Shown: positions 49,468 through 64,000, counted from the stretch's first letter. The stretch is DNA of 64,000 nucleotides from Paramecium sonneborni (GCA_905182985.1 CAJJDN010000029.1:126662-190661); one strand, 5' to 3'. Notes: generated by a model not told the origin, from the sequence alone. A program made the numbers and translations.

Positions 49468-50944
49468 TCATCTAATTTCACACATTGAAAGTAATGAGGA
49501 TATATTATTTGAAATCTTAGTAGGAAATATTTTCCAAAATTTTAATGTTTCATCTCCAGATCCTGTTAAAATAGTTGATTCATCTAAATATAGTCTAATA
49601 TAATTAAATACCTGGACTTGCTGATAAATAAAGTACTCTTTCTGAATGTCCTTCTAATTAATGAATTCTTTTCATTGTTGGATATTACCAAAGACATACT
49701 AAATTCTTTTCATAACCATGTGTTGAAACTAATTCATTAACAATTTTAGAAAATCTTAATTTACAAACCTGTGAATCACAATTAATACTTGCAATTTATT
49801 AATTAGTTAATGAACTATGAATTTTAATTGTTTTATCTTAATTTCCACCACCTGTAGCCAAAATTCCACAAGAATTAGGATTCCATGCTAAAGCTCTTAT
49901 AGCTGCTTTATGTGATTTTATTTCCCAAGAAATATATTAATTATTAATACCATTAGTATTACCTCCTCTCATTTACCAAACAAAAACTTTATTATCATTA
50001 CCTCCTGAAGCTAATTAAAGTTCATTTCCATCAAAAGTTACACCACATACTTCCTATGTATGTCCTAACAATTAACATATTTAATAATTTGGTACTCTAA
50101 TATCACATATATTTATTGTCTTATCTTTACTTCCATAAGCAAATATACTAGGATTTGCCCAACTTATTGTACTTATTCTTTTATTTGATAAATTCATCAT
50201 TCCATTAAAACAATTCTTATTGTAATCCCATAATTTCAAAGAACCATCACAACATCCTATTGCTAACATCTATCCATTTGTATTCCATTACAAGGATGTA
50301 TAATATGCAGATTGATCATTATTATTTAATGGTTCTGCTAATTAAAATACTTTTGAATTATCAACATTATACAAATACACACATCTTTATAAACCAACAG
50401 CAATTAGATTATTTTTCCCCCAATGAAGTGTATCCTAATAAAAATCATCTTCTAATCCTGGTGCATCTAATACTTTTATTGGAAGTGGGTCTATTTTTCT
50501 TTTTGGGGTTTCTAATTATTTTGACGATTAAACTTTATCATGTTTTTATTTATTAAAATTCAAAATACTTACATGTTTATTTTCATCTATTTCCAAAACA
50601 TTTTCGCTTAAAAGTTCTTCATATTGATTTTCCTCTTCTATTTCAAATGGTTATATTTGCTTATTGAATAAATTTCTTGAAACATTTAATGGAATATATC
50701 TATCACTGTATGGGGAAGCTTACACACAATGATCAGGAGTATTTTATTTATGATTACTTTTTAATAAAGATTTAGGTGTTTTCCAAGGATTGACATTTTT
50801 TGGAGAATAAAAATCGTTATTCTTAGGGGATTATATTGTGGTAGATTAATTTGTTTTATTTTACTTCTTATCTTTTGTTGGTGTTGTTAATTAATACTTT
50901 TTTGGTGTGTCATTCTATTATTGCGGTATCTATTCTTACTACAT
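49468..50944 (-). CDS. APC/C activator Cdh1/Fizzy-related WD40 protein
   Basis: The 482-aa product recruits substrates to the anaphase-promoting complex. One intron at complement 49584-49611 is needed; the length is exactly 483 codons. A Gln/Thr/Pro-rich N-terminus includes the family motif YSDRYIPLNVSRNLF (compare GDRFIPSR of Fizzy-related). The entry to the propeller is LPIKVLDAPGLEDDFY. WD40 blades include LAIGCCDGSLKLWDYN, FAYGSKDKTINICDIR, LASGGNDNKVFVWQM, NELVSTHGYEKNLVCLW and LTGSGDETLKFWKIFP. The C-terminus ends in Ile-Arg, the IR tail that binds APC/C. I see more similarity to Cdh1/Fzr than to Cdc20, but a separate paralogue would be needed to decide. Probably regulates cell-cycle exit. 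Confidence 0.93.
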
Positions 50945-51020
50945 TTGAATTTAAATAATATAATTTATTAACAATAAATTGCCACACTAAAATTGAGCTT
51001 TTTAAAAACAATAATATTAA

Positions 51021-54000
51021 TCATAATAATTCGATTCTTATTTTTATTTATTCTAAAACTTTTTTGTCATATAATTCATCTTAATCAATATTATAATAAT
51101 CATTCTATATATATTAATCAATAATTACTTCAAATTATCTTCTAAATTCACTTATTAATTTACTTGTTTATTTCTAATCTTATTTTAATTTTTTGAGCGC
51201 GTCAAATAAAATTAAAATCTACTATATTAATTACAATTTATAAGTATGAATTGCTTCAATTTAAAATTCTTAAAATAAGGGATTTTATTGGATTTTAGCA
51301 TGATCAAAATAATGATTAACATAGATCCTTACTAAATCAATTTCTCTTATATCATGAGTTAACAATATTTCAAAAAATAACCAAGTAGTAAGTTGAGTTA
51401 TTTATTATTCTTGACATTCCTTAGTATTAATTAATTCTATAGTTTCTGTTATTTTTGCCAATTAAATATATTTATTATTATTAATTAGATTCTCTAATAC
51501 TAATTTCATCTAAATTATAATTTAATTTTTTTACTTATCGTTTGAGTACATCAGTTGGCCATTCATCTGATTCTTAATAAGTACTTTTAATAAAATTGAC
51601 CCATAGTTATTCAACTTTTTCTGTGGTACATAATTATTTTCCTGAGGAGTGTTCCAAATAATCCAGACACAATAATTAACCAAAATAAATATTGTTATCT
51701 TCAAAGAATTGTAAAATAACTTGGGTATCTAAAATATCAATAAGAATTTTCCTTTTTTCTGAATGATAACCTAAGAGAAGTAATTTCAAATTTTACTTTG
51801 ATTTTCACCTTCATTAGATATCACGAAATCATACATAATGTCTTAAAAGAAAAGTTGTTTACTAAGATCAAATACTTATTTTTCTATTTCATTAATGTCA
51901 ATTCCTTGGGTATTTTTTTGTATAGTTCTAATAAACTCTTAAGCTTTGTTGACATATCTTAATCTCTTTTTGATAGGCAATTTAATTTAAATTTCCTCTA
52001 AATTCATCTCTGGACATTAACTTAAAGAAAATTGTGCTAATTTTAGTAAGATTTAAATTAATTGTGGATATGCTTCATGATTACCTTTCATAGCCTTAAC
52101 TTTGAATTGCTTCTTTTACATTTACAATTTCTCTAAATCATTATTACATTATAAATCCATTTCTTAATTGTAATCAATATATTAAATGAATTCCTTAAGC
52201 TATCTTTTTAAGATATTATTAGCAATTGCTTCAGTTGCTTTAATAAGTTGGAATTGATTTAATAATTAGAGAGATTCAATAAGGATTTCTTTTGCTTAAA
52301 CCATACTCAAACCTTTTGGTGGTTATAAATAGTATTAAATAAGATCATCAAATTGTCTAATTAAGTCTTGGAAACAATTGTAATATTCATCATTTGGTTA
52401 ATCTTTTTCTTATTATTAACATTTTTAAGCTAGATATTAAATGTAGAATTTAAATGTAGCAAATGGATACATATAATTTTTAAAACATTAAGTTAAATAA
52501 GAATGAGAAATAAAGGCAGCTACTTCCTCTATTAATTTCAAAGCCTCTAATAATTAATCTTATAATTCTGGCTACAAATCCTTATAATAAAGAAAGATCT
52601 CTCTCTTTTCAAGTACTCTATCTATTGTAATTTATGGACTCTTGGAAAGTTTTAAGATTCTTTTTATTTTTTCATGGTACTTTTCATTTGGATTAAGTTT
52701 TATTAAATCTATTTTATGAATGAAATAATTTACTTTTTTATGCAGAAAATGTTAATATTTCATCGAATAGATTTTATACTAGACTAATTTTAAAATCTGA
52801 ATCTGTAAAGAAATCAGGAAAATGATGATGCATATATTGAGCAGAATCTCTAAATTTAGTTTTATCACTCTTTATAATATGTATCATTAATTATTTTAAT
52901 GTTAAATTACCTGTAGTATCTCCACTAAGAACACTTTTGATTGATAAATTGAATAATTAAGTTTTATTTTGATAACTGTTAATTATATTTCTGATTCCTT
53001 ATAATTCTCCAAAAAAATAAATCAAAAATTATAATAATTATTTGATTTATTTACAAAAGGAATAGAGTACCTTCATTTAAGTCTAAAATAAATTATATTA
53101 TTTTACATGTTCTACATCTACATTCACACTTACAGTCAATGATTAATCAGTATAATTTGTACTTCTTGAAATGTCTAATCTTGTACTTTATTCAAAAGTT
53201 TCATAAATATACTTACTAAATCCATTTTTATAATTTTAAAATTAATTTTATTCTTCAACTTGTAAATCAGTTCTTTAATTTTTAATCTGTTAATAATAAT
53301 TAGGTTCATTTTCGAATAATTTAATTTATTTTTCTATTTATTTTAATACAGTTTATAATTATTAAATAGAATAACTTTCAATAGGTTTATTACATTCTAA
53401 GTTATATACTTTTTCATTGATAAATGTTTTTGTTGTTAATGGAGCAAGTATTTTCCAAATTAAAGATGTTGTACTTGATACTTTTTTAGACCTTTAATTT
53501 CTTTCTTCGGAAATTAATGAACGCTTAATTAAAGCAAAATAAGCTTTAAGTGCTTTTTCTTTGATAATAGCTCCTTTACGAACATAAACTTAACCTGTAA
53601 CCCAAATAGGAATTTTCTCGTTATCATCAAAAAACTTTTAAATATTTTCAGAATAATGTATTCTTTAATATGCTTTTTGTAAATCTAATTAATATTAATG
53701 CTAAAGTTCAACATTTATGTAAAACACTTATTCTTCCTGTATAATAATTTATAATATTTAAGCACAACTTTCCTCAATGCCATAAGCTCTAATTAATTTT
53801 TCAAGTGGAAAGTCTGCATCTACTTAATCAATAAAATCATAATGTGTAACTTTGATAGCTGTAAAGAAGCAATCAATAGGCCTCATTCTAACTATAAATT
53901 CTATAGAATGATCAGCAATACAGACATAATGTTCAGGTAAATTATAAAGCTAAGATTCATTTATATCAAAGTGATTGAATAATCGATTAACTGTCAATTT

Positions 54001-55526
54001 ACCAATGTTGTATATATTTTTAGGAATATTATGACCATTTTAACCATGAAGTTAAATTTTTTCAATTGCTTCTTTTGATGTATCTCTATATATAGAATAC
54101 TAGATCTAATTATAAGAGTTATATTTAGTAATTTATTGTTCTAGACTTCTAAAATATTAGATATGAGCCATATCTAGAAATTATGCAATGATATAGTTGT
54201 CTAAATGAAATAGTGATAATTATTCCTCTTTGTATACAGACTTCAATGTTGAATTTTATTAAATAGTAAGCATCTCTTTTTGCTTGTATTATATTCTACT
54301 TTCATCTAAACATACTCCATATGGAATATCAGTATCAATTTTCATGTATGGATTCTTTATTTAGATGATCTAGAATTCAGGCTTCAATTTTATATATTAT
54401 TATTTATTAACATTTAAGTTAGACACAGACGAATTATATGAAGTTATTTCATTAATAGATCTATCTTATAATTCAAACAACAAATGAAATTACAGTTAGT
54501 CTTTAGTTGTTATAATCAAAATGATCTTATTAGTTTATTATTACTTTTCAAAAAAAACATGATAAAATTATAAATTTTGGTAATCAAATACATTTTTGAA
54601 TTCTAAATTAGAATTAAAAAGTTAAGATTATTTTATAGTTATTATTTCTTAAAAGAGCTCTCCCTATAGTCCAATATCATAAATTGTTATGAATGTGTCT
54701 TCAACATTTTCATTTTTGTCTAATTTCTCAAACAAACCATAACAAATATTAAATTCTTCCTGTATTTCTAATTAGATTAATCCTTAATGTGATGACCAAG
54801 GGGTTAAATCTTTAAAAATCCTATGAAATTATTTTTTTATTTTTTCTTTCAATTAAGTAGTGTAATTTTGAGCTGTATCAATAGATTTACAAGTAAGAGT
54901 ACCTGAACTTCCACCATAGATTAAATTATCTTAATTGAAGATTATTTAATTAATTATTTCTCCATTAACATTGAACCCTTATTTTAGTTTTTAAAAATTG
55001 TTCAAATCTCCTGTAAATGTATACAAATTTATATAAAATTCAGAAGCAATTGCCATAGTCCATATATCATCAACTTATTAAAATCCAACGGCTGTAATAT
55101 ATTCTAGTTGATTAATCTATTGTTCTTTAACTCTAATTGGAAATTTGTACTTTTTCTCATCCTAAAATAAATTTGAAATTTTACAGTATTATAATAATAA
55201 TTAAGGTCCTATTTCTCAGGTGAATAGAAATAGAATACCAAAGTTTTTTCATTTACCACAAAGTAAAGAAAGCCATCTTATATGCCACTTAAAGAACAAT
55301 TATCATTAATCCTTATCTGTTCGTGATAAAAATTAACAAAATGTCCTCTATATAATGGAATAGCTAAAGAGTATAATAATTAGATACATAAATTGCTAGG
55401 GAGATTGACAGTTTGTTAATTTCCAAAAAGTGTGTTAATAGGATTGAAGGATGTTGAAGATTTCTTGCTCTTCAAATCTTAGAAAAGTACTTATTAGGTT
55501 GTTGCCTTTGGTTTCGCATGTAACAT
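51021..55526 (-). CDS. Nup155/Nup170-family inner-ring nucleoporin
   Basis: About 1,450 residues from ATG 55526 (MLHAKPKATTQQVLFQDL) to TGA 51021-51023; an intron at complement 55162-55184 and several others are needed. The N-terminal part reads as a beta-propeller (CSLSGIQDGFLYFVVNEKT, INQLEYITAVGFQQVDDIW, NQDNLIYGGSSGTLTCKSID). Then come IKNPYMKIDTDIPYGVCLDE and long helical repeats, including SIKSVLSGDTTGNLTLKQLM and a late IREIDLVRIYVNHYFDHAKI. Length, propeller-then-helical order and these segments fit the Nup155/Nup170 scaffold nucleoporins of the pore inner ring. I could not check the whole splice structure, so the family call is good but not final. Confidence 0.65.
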
Positions 55527-55551
55527 TTTTTTATTTTAATTAAAAATATAA

Positions 55552-57154
55552 TCATGAATGATGAGTTTTACATGGCGCCTTTTCATAATCTAAGATGTTG
55601 CGCATCAAATATGAGACTGTTGGACATTCGTCCACTTAATGATCATAATTATTTTTACTTGAATCATACATGTCACTTTATATACTGAATCTTTTGGTTT
55701 ATGATTTACTAGCTTCACCATCACTAGCTTCTTTCAATTCAATTATTGTTTTTAAGGTTGGCAAACCTTGACGTTAATTATGTGGTTTCGCTTTTTATTT
55801 TGCATTCACAAACCATTAATGTGTTAAAGCATCTGACAAAGAACAATTTGATAATAACTTTTTTATCAGATCTAATTGACTTGATGAAAAAACGTGTATA
55901 AATTAAGAATCTGGAGTCTTCATCTCTAAATAAAATATTTATATTCAACATGTTAAGATTTCGATTGTTTCATCAATTAGTTCATATTTTATTACTAAAT
56001 CTTTCATATACTTCTAAAACAATTTGTAAGGGTCACTTTTTCGCTTTTATTATTAATGTGCGTACTTTCAAATCTTGATTTATTTTAGTATAAAATGTAA
56101 TGATATAAAGTAAAACTCCTAATTGATAGAGATCGGAATGTATTCCTGGTATTTAATTTTCTTCAAATCCACTCCAATAATATTTATTTAAATTGACCCA
56201 TTTCAAATATTCACTTATATCATCTCCTTATTTGAATGGCTAGAAGTTAAGTTACTAATTACATAGTATATAAAACCAATGACAGCAATTTCTAAAGATT
56301 GACTTTCTCTATTGATTAATATATTTAATGCATTGATATTTCCATGATATGCCTAGTGTTCATTTAAATAGCGTAATAAAAGTAAAATCTAATAAATCAA
56401 CTAGAAATAGGATAAGATGATACTGTAGCAACTTAAACTTCCATAAATTAGATATTTTCTAGTAAGAAATTAAAGACCGGTTCTCCTTCAAATCTTTCAG
56501 TAATCATAACATAATTATTGGTATCTTCATAGATTCTCCTAATTTTGAGTATTGAATGATTTTTGCTTTCATGTAATAATCCAAATGTGTGATCTAGATA
56601 TGGTTATTATTTGTTGATTATGTAAGCAGAAAACTATTGTCGATTCTTTGATATAAAGATTAAATTACTTTTTTTTTAATGATAGAGTAGAAATCCTGGA
56701 ATAGCTATTCTTAAAGGCGATATTTGACTAGTAGGTTTTTCATAATGCAAAATTGTTTAATTTAATTATACCAATGTTTCTGTATATCAAAACTGCTGAA
56801 GAATAACATAATATCATTTCCAAGGAGGAGGAGATAACATTTTTTATTATTATGAATTAATTGTTTCCTCTTGATTTAATATTATGAAAGTTGAATATAA
56901 TGAATATTGATTTTTAGAACATTGGGATATAAGGTACATTATTCTTTTATTATGTGACCATCAAACATCACAGTTAAATTTTAATTGAGAAGTATTTATG
57001 TTAGTCTTGGCTCATGATTCCATTCTTTTTAATGCTGATTACTTATTAAACTTGAAGCCAAATTCTTGAATTCATTGTAGTCTAAACTATCTTCACGACG
57101 GTGTGCAAAATCATTAGTATTTGTTCTTGTTGGTCTAGATATAAAGTTCTGCAT
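55552..57154 (-). CDS. Pseudokinase-domain protein
   Basis: ATG 57154 (MQNFISRPTRTNTNDFAHRR) to TGA 55552-55554, with several introns not all resolved (about 500 aa). An N-terminal region resembling a PH-type module (LNQNLTVMFDGHIIKEQ, KKCYLLLLGNDIMLFFSS) precedes a protein-kinase-like fold: ILKIRRIYEDTNNYVMITERF, a catalytic-loop equivalent YHGNINALNILIN in place of HRD..N, IAVIGF in place of DFG, then SDLYQLGVLLYIITF in the F-helix position. Loss of the catalytic Asp and of the DFG Asp implies an inactive kinase, perhaps a scaffold or allosteric regulator. The tail (RQGLPTLKTIIELKEASDGE) is Ser/Lys/Glu-rich. It is only 25 bp from the Nup155 start. Confidence 0.7.
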
Positions 57155-57330
57155 TTTAATTAATGTTTATTTGTTGTGGAAAGAAATAAAAAATTGAAAT
57201 TGCAAATTTAAGATCATAACCCTTGTAGAATGTAAAAATGTAATTGTAAGAGGTTAGTATAGATGCTAAATTTGAATTTCACTTAGAAGTAAATAAATTA
57301 TGAATTAGATAGAAATTTTAATGGAAATTG

Positions 57331-57780
57331 ATGAGAGAAGCAATAGGAGAAGAGTTAGTTAGACAATAATAGAAAGAAAAAGAACGATTGAAATTAGAAC
57401 AATAATAGAAATTGCAAAAAGAAGATGAGGAACTATAAAGATTGCAAAGTTAAATTGAATAATAAACATTTGTTTAAAAAGAGAAAAAGTAATTACATGA
57501 TTAATTAATTGATTTTTGTTCACAAAATTGAAAAAGGATTATTTGATAACCTAGATAAAGAATGAATTACTTAAAAAAAATGATTGAGGACGATAAGAAA
57601 CAGATGGGTGAGATTACAAATTATGAATTTGCCAAAAGTTGAATTAGTTTAATTATGTATAATAAAAGTTATAGGATTAAGAAAATGAGAAAAGAATATT
57701 TAAAATAAATAAATTAGAGAATAAAATAATTTCTTGTTTTATTAAGAGAATCGTGATGATCATTTTATATAAATTTTATT
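57331..57780 (+). CDS. Small coiled-coil protein, model incomplete
   Basis: From ATG 57331 the translation is a strong heptad coiled coil: REAIGEELVRQQQKEKERLK, LEQQQKLQKEDEELQRLQSQ. After about 65 residues the frame meets TGA, and further coiled-coil-like sequence (LNQFNYVQQKLQDQENEKR) lies in another frame near 57640-57690. The 3' part therefore needs introns I could not fix. It ends just before the V-ATPase start at 57788 on the same strand. Function unknown; possibly a separate short gene. Confidence 0.4.
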
Positions 57781-57787
57781 AAAAGAT

Positions 57788-59807
<2,020 letters not shown>

Positions 59808-60316
59808 GTATTATTACAATTACATAAACATAACGATCATGTTATTATATTCACCACTTAATCTATTTAATTTTTCATATTATTTTTTTATTGTTTTTAT
59901 CTAACATATTTTAAGATTATACAAATATTAAAAGAAATTTAGTGTTTCACTGACACGCTTTTTCATTCAAATGTCTATCAAATTGTATAAATTAATCCAT
60001 ATTCTATTTCTATAAAATACAATTAGAATTAATTAGAGAATATAAAACTTTAAACATTAAGTAGTAGGTGCTTTCTAAATTAAGTAATTTTTGTTTTTAT
60101 ACACTCATATCAATTAGTATGTTTAATTAACTTTAATGATAAACTCAAACTAAATCTATTATATTTTAATATAACTTTAACAAAGGAATTAATTTTAAAC
60201 ATTATCGGATCTAACCTTTTTTTAATTCTCATTAAAATTAACCTTTTGCTAAATAATCTATAACTTGTTACTTTTTTCAGAATTGTTTTTTTAGATCCAA
60301 AAGAAATAACTTAACA
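59808..60316. other. Intergenic region between convergent genes
   Basis: About 510 bp of AT-rich sequence after the V-ATPase gene. No coding signal is convincing. It should contain the V-ATPase 3' end; no motif was recognised. Confidence 0.45.
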
Positions 60317-60720
60317 TCAATCTTTCATTTAAGGATTATATTTAACAGCATTTTCAATTAATTGGATATAATATACTTTATCAAAATCTCCTTTCTGTTT
60401 TTATATGCCTCTATTACTATTAGTTATTTTATTAAAATCCTTGTCAATATCACTCATTAATATATGATCTATTTTTTTTGTATTTATTAATTCACTAATT
60501 TTCCTTATTCTCATTTGTAAGAATAATCTAATTAATCTTTTTTAACATCAAAATATATTCTTCTTCAATCTAATCTATTATTTATTTACTTTTTTAGATT
60601 AAAACTTTTCACCACCTTAAACTTATCAACAGGTGATTCCTTAAGTTTTTATTTTTTTGGAAATTGTATTTCCCCATTTATAAATTTCTAAATCAGAAAG
60701 GGTTCATGTTACAAAAGTCA
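60317..60720 (-). CDS. Putative small basic protein, 5' end unresolved
   Basis: Two coding-like stretches on the minus strand: EIQFPKKQKLKESPVDKFKV (about 60650-60600) and, after a probable intron near 60571-60597, RIRKISELINTKKIDHILMS and GDFDKVYYIQLIENAVKYNP, ending at TGA 60317-60319. No in-frame ATG was found at the 5' end, so a first exon is missing from the model. The chain is rich in Lys, Asn and Ile and matches no family I know. It may be a real small gene or a remnant. Confidence 0.35.
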
Positions 60721-61680
60721 ACTGTTTATGTTTATTTTTGAGATTTCAGAAATTTTTACAAGTAGAATTTAGGAAAGAATTTATTTAAAAAAAATATACT
60801 AAAATCAAAAAAATTAACTAATCTGAAAAGCAAGATAAAATAAAAAATGTAAAAAAATATTTAAATACTTTTCTTCAAAAAATAGCTCAAAAAAGCTGAA
60901 AATAGAACTTTAAAGCTAAAGCCATAGAAAAATATTAGCAATTATACTAAATTATAAAAAAATTGAGCAAATCAATTCATGAATTTCAGATCATTTATTA
61001 GTGCATTCCTTCAGGGGGAAAATATAGCTTTTGCTTCTATTAACTATTCTGCATACTTGGGAACTCTGATTTTTGGTTTCTTTGGAAGTTAAATAAAAAA
61101 CAAGAAAATTTTCCAAAAAAATAAACTTTTATGGAAAAAATTTGCAAAATAAAATAAAAGCAGAAATATATACTCTAAACTTCATTACATTATAGATTAA
61201 ACTATAAATACTGAATGCCAGTTCGACAATGAATCCCAACTTTTGTTTTTAGATGAAGGTTTTCTATTGAAACTTGAAATTTATTGAGAATAAAAAATTA
61301 TCATAGATATATTTATTATCCATGAACTATTTTTTTAAGACTATAAACTTTAATAATCCTATCTTATTCTATACACTTGATTTGAGAGTTCAATTAGAGT
61401 ATTTTTTTGTGTTTCATAAGTAAACTATAATGAGTTATAAAATTTTATATTATAAAAATAATCAGTGATTAAATTGGTAATCATCTAATCCTAAAATTTC
61501 ATAAAATTAGTATATTTACCATGAATTTAATAATATATACAGACGAAAAACATTATTTTATATAAATATTTTTTATATTTGGGTAGATAAAACCCTTTTA
61601 TTTTATTCTTTCTGAAAAACAAAGTTTGTTAAGCCCCCCCATAGTTTTGTATTAATATAAAATGTAAAATTTATCGGTAC
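60721..61680. other. Gene-poor AT-rich region with a C7 run
   Basis: No supported gene. A 102-codon open frame (60979-61287) exists but is within the length expected by chance when only TGA stops translation. A run of seven Cs at 61634-61640 is unusual in this base composition. No telomeric repeat was seen. Confidence 0.45.
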
Positions 61681-62738
61681 TTTAAGTTTAAAAAAATTTA
61701 ATATATTTAATTAATTATAATTCATTTACAAAAAATTATTCTTTGCATCTTTTGCCTAATTCTATTTATCATCCTTTTTTTATCGAGGTTTTGCAACAAA
61801 TTAGTATTTATATTTGGATTTCTCAATTATCTTCGTCATCTTATAAATTTGTTGCTTATGAAAATGACAACGATAGATTATAATTTTCGAGCAAATTTAC
61901 TCTTTGAAAAAATAAATTTTATTGAATTTTTTTTTTTAAAGTAAGTTCTTCTGATTTAATAATTTCTTGAAATTTCTTTAAGCATTAGATGTGCACATAT
62001 AAATCTGTAATTCGGTCGAATTTAGTTTTAAAACAGTTTATAAAAAAATCAAATTAAAAGCAAATATTTTATTCTCTTTATTTAGAAATCTGCCTTATAT
62101 AATTTATAATTTGAAGTCCATTTTTTAAGTTATTGTAGAAAATTGATTCTTTTTTTTAAATGCTTATGGGCTTTTACTTTCCTATTTCAATTATGTTTAT
62201 TTATTAGTTTAAAATGAATAGGAGAATTTAGGTGCTTAGGTTTTAAGGTTTTTTCTTCGAAAATCATCTAAATAATAAAATAAAATATTTAATTAACAAA
62301 ATAACAAAATCTCATCGATTCTTACAAATCTAGTAGAATTGAGGATATTGAAGATACTCCTATATTACAAGGATAATTTGACATATCTCATTAAAAAGAT
62401 TGTTAAAGATATTTATATTTTGAAAGGGAAATTTTTTAGAATAAAGAAATTATTTTAAGTTCAAAAACATCCAAAAAAATTGTAAAAAGTTTAAGAGAAG
62501 AATGAAAAAGGAAATTAAGATTTATAGAATAAAACTTATTTTGCTATAAAATTTGATAGAGAATAGCTTTGGATATTAAGAATATTTGAGTCGATAATCA
62601 TTATAATCATTACTACTTTCTATTCATTCATTCATACATTCATTCATTTAAAACCATTTTAGATAACTTTCTTAATTCTTACATATATAAATCTGTAGCC
62701 GCATAGCTTTACCCTTTTAACGCTCTGGCTAAATCCTA
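61681..62738. repeat. Copy 1 of a 1058-bp direct duplication flanking an N
   Basis: This block recurs at 62740-63797 with a constant offset of 1059, separated only by the N at 62739. I saw no difference between the copies. It carries no supported gene. A short ATTC-type tandem run lies at 62621-62649 (second copy 63680-63708). As at 24026, unmerged contig overlap is the simplest explanation. Confidence 0.9.
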
Positions 62739-62739
62739 N
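62739..62739. other. Single-N assembly gap
   Basis: One ambiguous base joins two identical blocks; it marks a contig junction with a redundant overlap. Confidence 0.95.
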
Positions 62740-63797
62740 TTTAAGTTTAAAAAAATTTAATATATTTAATTAATTATAATTCATTTACAAAAAATTATTC
62801 TTTGCATCTTTTGCCTAATTCTATTTATCATCCTTTTTTTATCGAGGTTTTGCAACAAATTAGTATTTATATTTGGATTTCTCAATTATCTTCGTCATCT
62901 TATAAATTTGTTGCTTATGAAAATGACAACGATAGATTATAATTTTCGAGCAAATTTACTCTTTGAAAAAATAAATTTTATTGAATTTTTTTTTTTAAAG
63001 TAAGTTCTTCTGATTTAATAATTTCTTGAAATTTCTTTAAGCATTAGATGTGCACATATAAATCTGTAATTCGGTCGAATTTAGTTTTAAAACAGTTTAT
63101 AAAAAAATCAAATTAAAAGCAAATATTTTATTCTCTTTATTTAGAAATCTGCCTTATATAATTTATAATTTGAAGTCCATTTTTTAAGTTATTGTAGAAA
63201 ATTGATTCTTTTTTTTAAATGCTTATGGGCTTTTACTTTCCTATTTCAATTATGTTTATTTATTAGTTTAAAATGAATAGGAGAATTTAGGTGCTTAGGT
63301 TTTAAGGTTTTTTCTTCGAAAATCATCTAAATAATAAAATAAAATATTTAATTAACAAAATAACAAAATCTCATCGATTCTTACAAATCTAGTAGAATTG
63401 AGGATATTGAAGATACTCCTATATTACAAGGATAATTTGACATATCTCATTAAAAAGATTGTTAAAGATATTTATATTTTGAAAGGGAAATTTTTTAGAA
63501 TAAAGAAATTATTTTAAGTTCAAAAACATCCAAAAAAATTGTAAAAAGTTTAAGAGAAGAATGAAAAAGGAAATTAAGATTTATAGAATAAAACTTATTT
63601 TGCTATAAAATTTGATAGAGAATAGCTTTGGATATTAAGAATATTTGAGTCGATAATCATTATAATCATTACTACTTTCTATTCATTCATTCATACATTC
63701 ATTCATTTAAAACCATTTTAGATAACTTTCTTAATTCTTACATATATAAATCTGTAGCCGCATAGCTTTACCCTTTTAACGCTCTGGCTAAATCCTA
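62740..63797. repeat. Copy 2 of the 1058-bp direct duplication
   Basis: Second copy of 61681-62738, starting right after the N and running into unique sequence at 63798. Confidence 0.9.
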
Positions 63798-63819
63798 AAT
63801 TTTTTCTACAGCCACAATT

Positions 63820-64000
63820 TCATTTAGAGTCTTTTTTGGTATATTCAAGCTAATAAATATTCAATGAATTTGTATACGTAGAATTAACATTACCAGCATC
63901 AATACTGGATCTTTGAAAAGACAATCTACCAGGAGAGTGTTTAGAGTATTGTTTGATTCTAATTGGAGATTATTATTATGAATTTTTTTATGCTTTAGGT
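63820..64000 (-). CDS. 3' end of an unknown gene leaving the window
   Basis: Minus-strand open frame entering from the right edge and ending at TGA 63820-63822. The visible ~59 residues are Ser/Asn/Gln-rich with SPIRIKQYSKHSPGRLSFQR and SSIDAGNVNSTYTNSLNIY, so they look like a disordered tail. No family assignment is possible from this fragment. Forty or so further codons after the TGA are also open, which could be chance. Confidence 0.5.

Noticed and set aside
60979..61287. 102-codon plus-strand open frame
   Set aside because: With only TGA as stop in AT-rich DNA, frames of this length arise by chance; no domain or intron structure supports it.
61634..61640. C7 run considered as telomeric
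   Set aside because: It is a single run, without the repeated C4A2/C3A3 units of Paramecium telomeres.
62621..62649. ATTC-type tandem repeat considered as a functional element
   Set aside because: Only about six imperfect units; ordinary low-complexity sequence, duplicated at 63680 by the assembly artefact.
62695..62738. GC-richer patch considered as a tRNA
   Set aside because: No T-loop consensus or cloverleaf could be found by eye on either strand.

Overview
The window looks like macronuclear-type DNA from a ciliate, most likely Paramecium. It is very AT-rich. TAA and TAG are read as glutamine inside highly conserved proteins (CCT5, V-ATPase subunit A, Cdh1), and only TGA ends genes. Almost every multi-exon gene is cut by tiny GT..AG introns, mostly 22-34 nt. 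Standard-code ORFs are therefore fragments, and I rebuilt the gene models by hand by splicing small introns. In most models the spliced length divides exactly by three, which is a strong internal check. Genes are packed tightly on both strands.

Layout. 0.7-9 kb: a giant cysteine-rich, beta-helix-like, polytopic surface protein (+). 9.4-10.7 kb: an unknown 410-aa protein (-). 10.8-12.5 kb: chaperonin CCT5 (+). 12.6-21.3 kb (all -): a coiled-coil protein, a two-TM Cache-domain receptor with a frame-disrupted C-terminus, an ankyrin-AGC kinase and an 879-aa coiled-coil protein. 21.5-25.5 kb: a decayed gene, a XAP5/FAM50 gene and an unknown gene; this stretch holds a 1271-bp direct duplication split by a single N. 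25.5-32.3 kb: a spartin/senescence-domain protein, a small membrane protein, FKBP-TPR, two unknown membrane-type proteins and poly(ADP-ribose) glycohydrolase. 32.5-35.3 kb: a TPR protein. 36.4-38.4 kb: a QDPR-like reductase and complex I subunit NDUFA9.

38.4-46.9 kb is the most interesting block. It is a run of signalling genes: a hybrid histidine kinase with a response-regulator domain, a coiled-coil protein, a seven-TM cAMP-receptor-like GPCR, a cyclic-nucleotide phosphodiesterase only 34 bp downstream of the GPCR, and an unknown gene. 46.9-57.2 kb (all -): a frame-disrupted gene, an LRRC23-like radial-spoke protein, the APC/C activator Cdh1/Fzr, a Nup155/Nup170 nucleoporin and a pseudokinase. 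57.3-59.8 kb: a small coiled-coil gene and V-ATPase subunit A. The last 4 kb is nearly gene-free and holds a second, 1058-bp direct duplication around a single N, followed by the 3' end of a gene leaving the window.

Both N-separated duplications look like unmerged contig overlaps, not biology. No tRNA, rRNA, CRISPR, transposon, virus or toxin gene was recognised.
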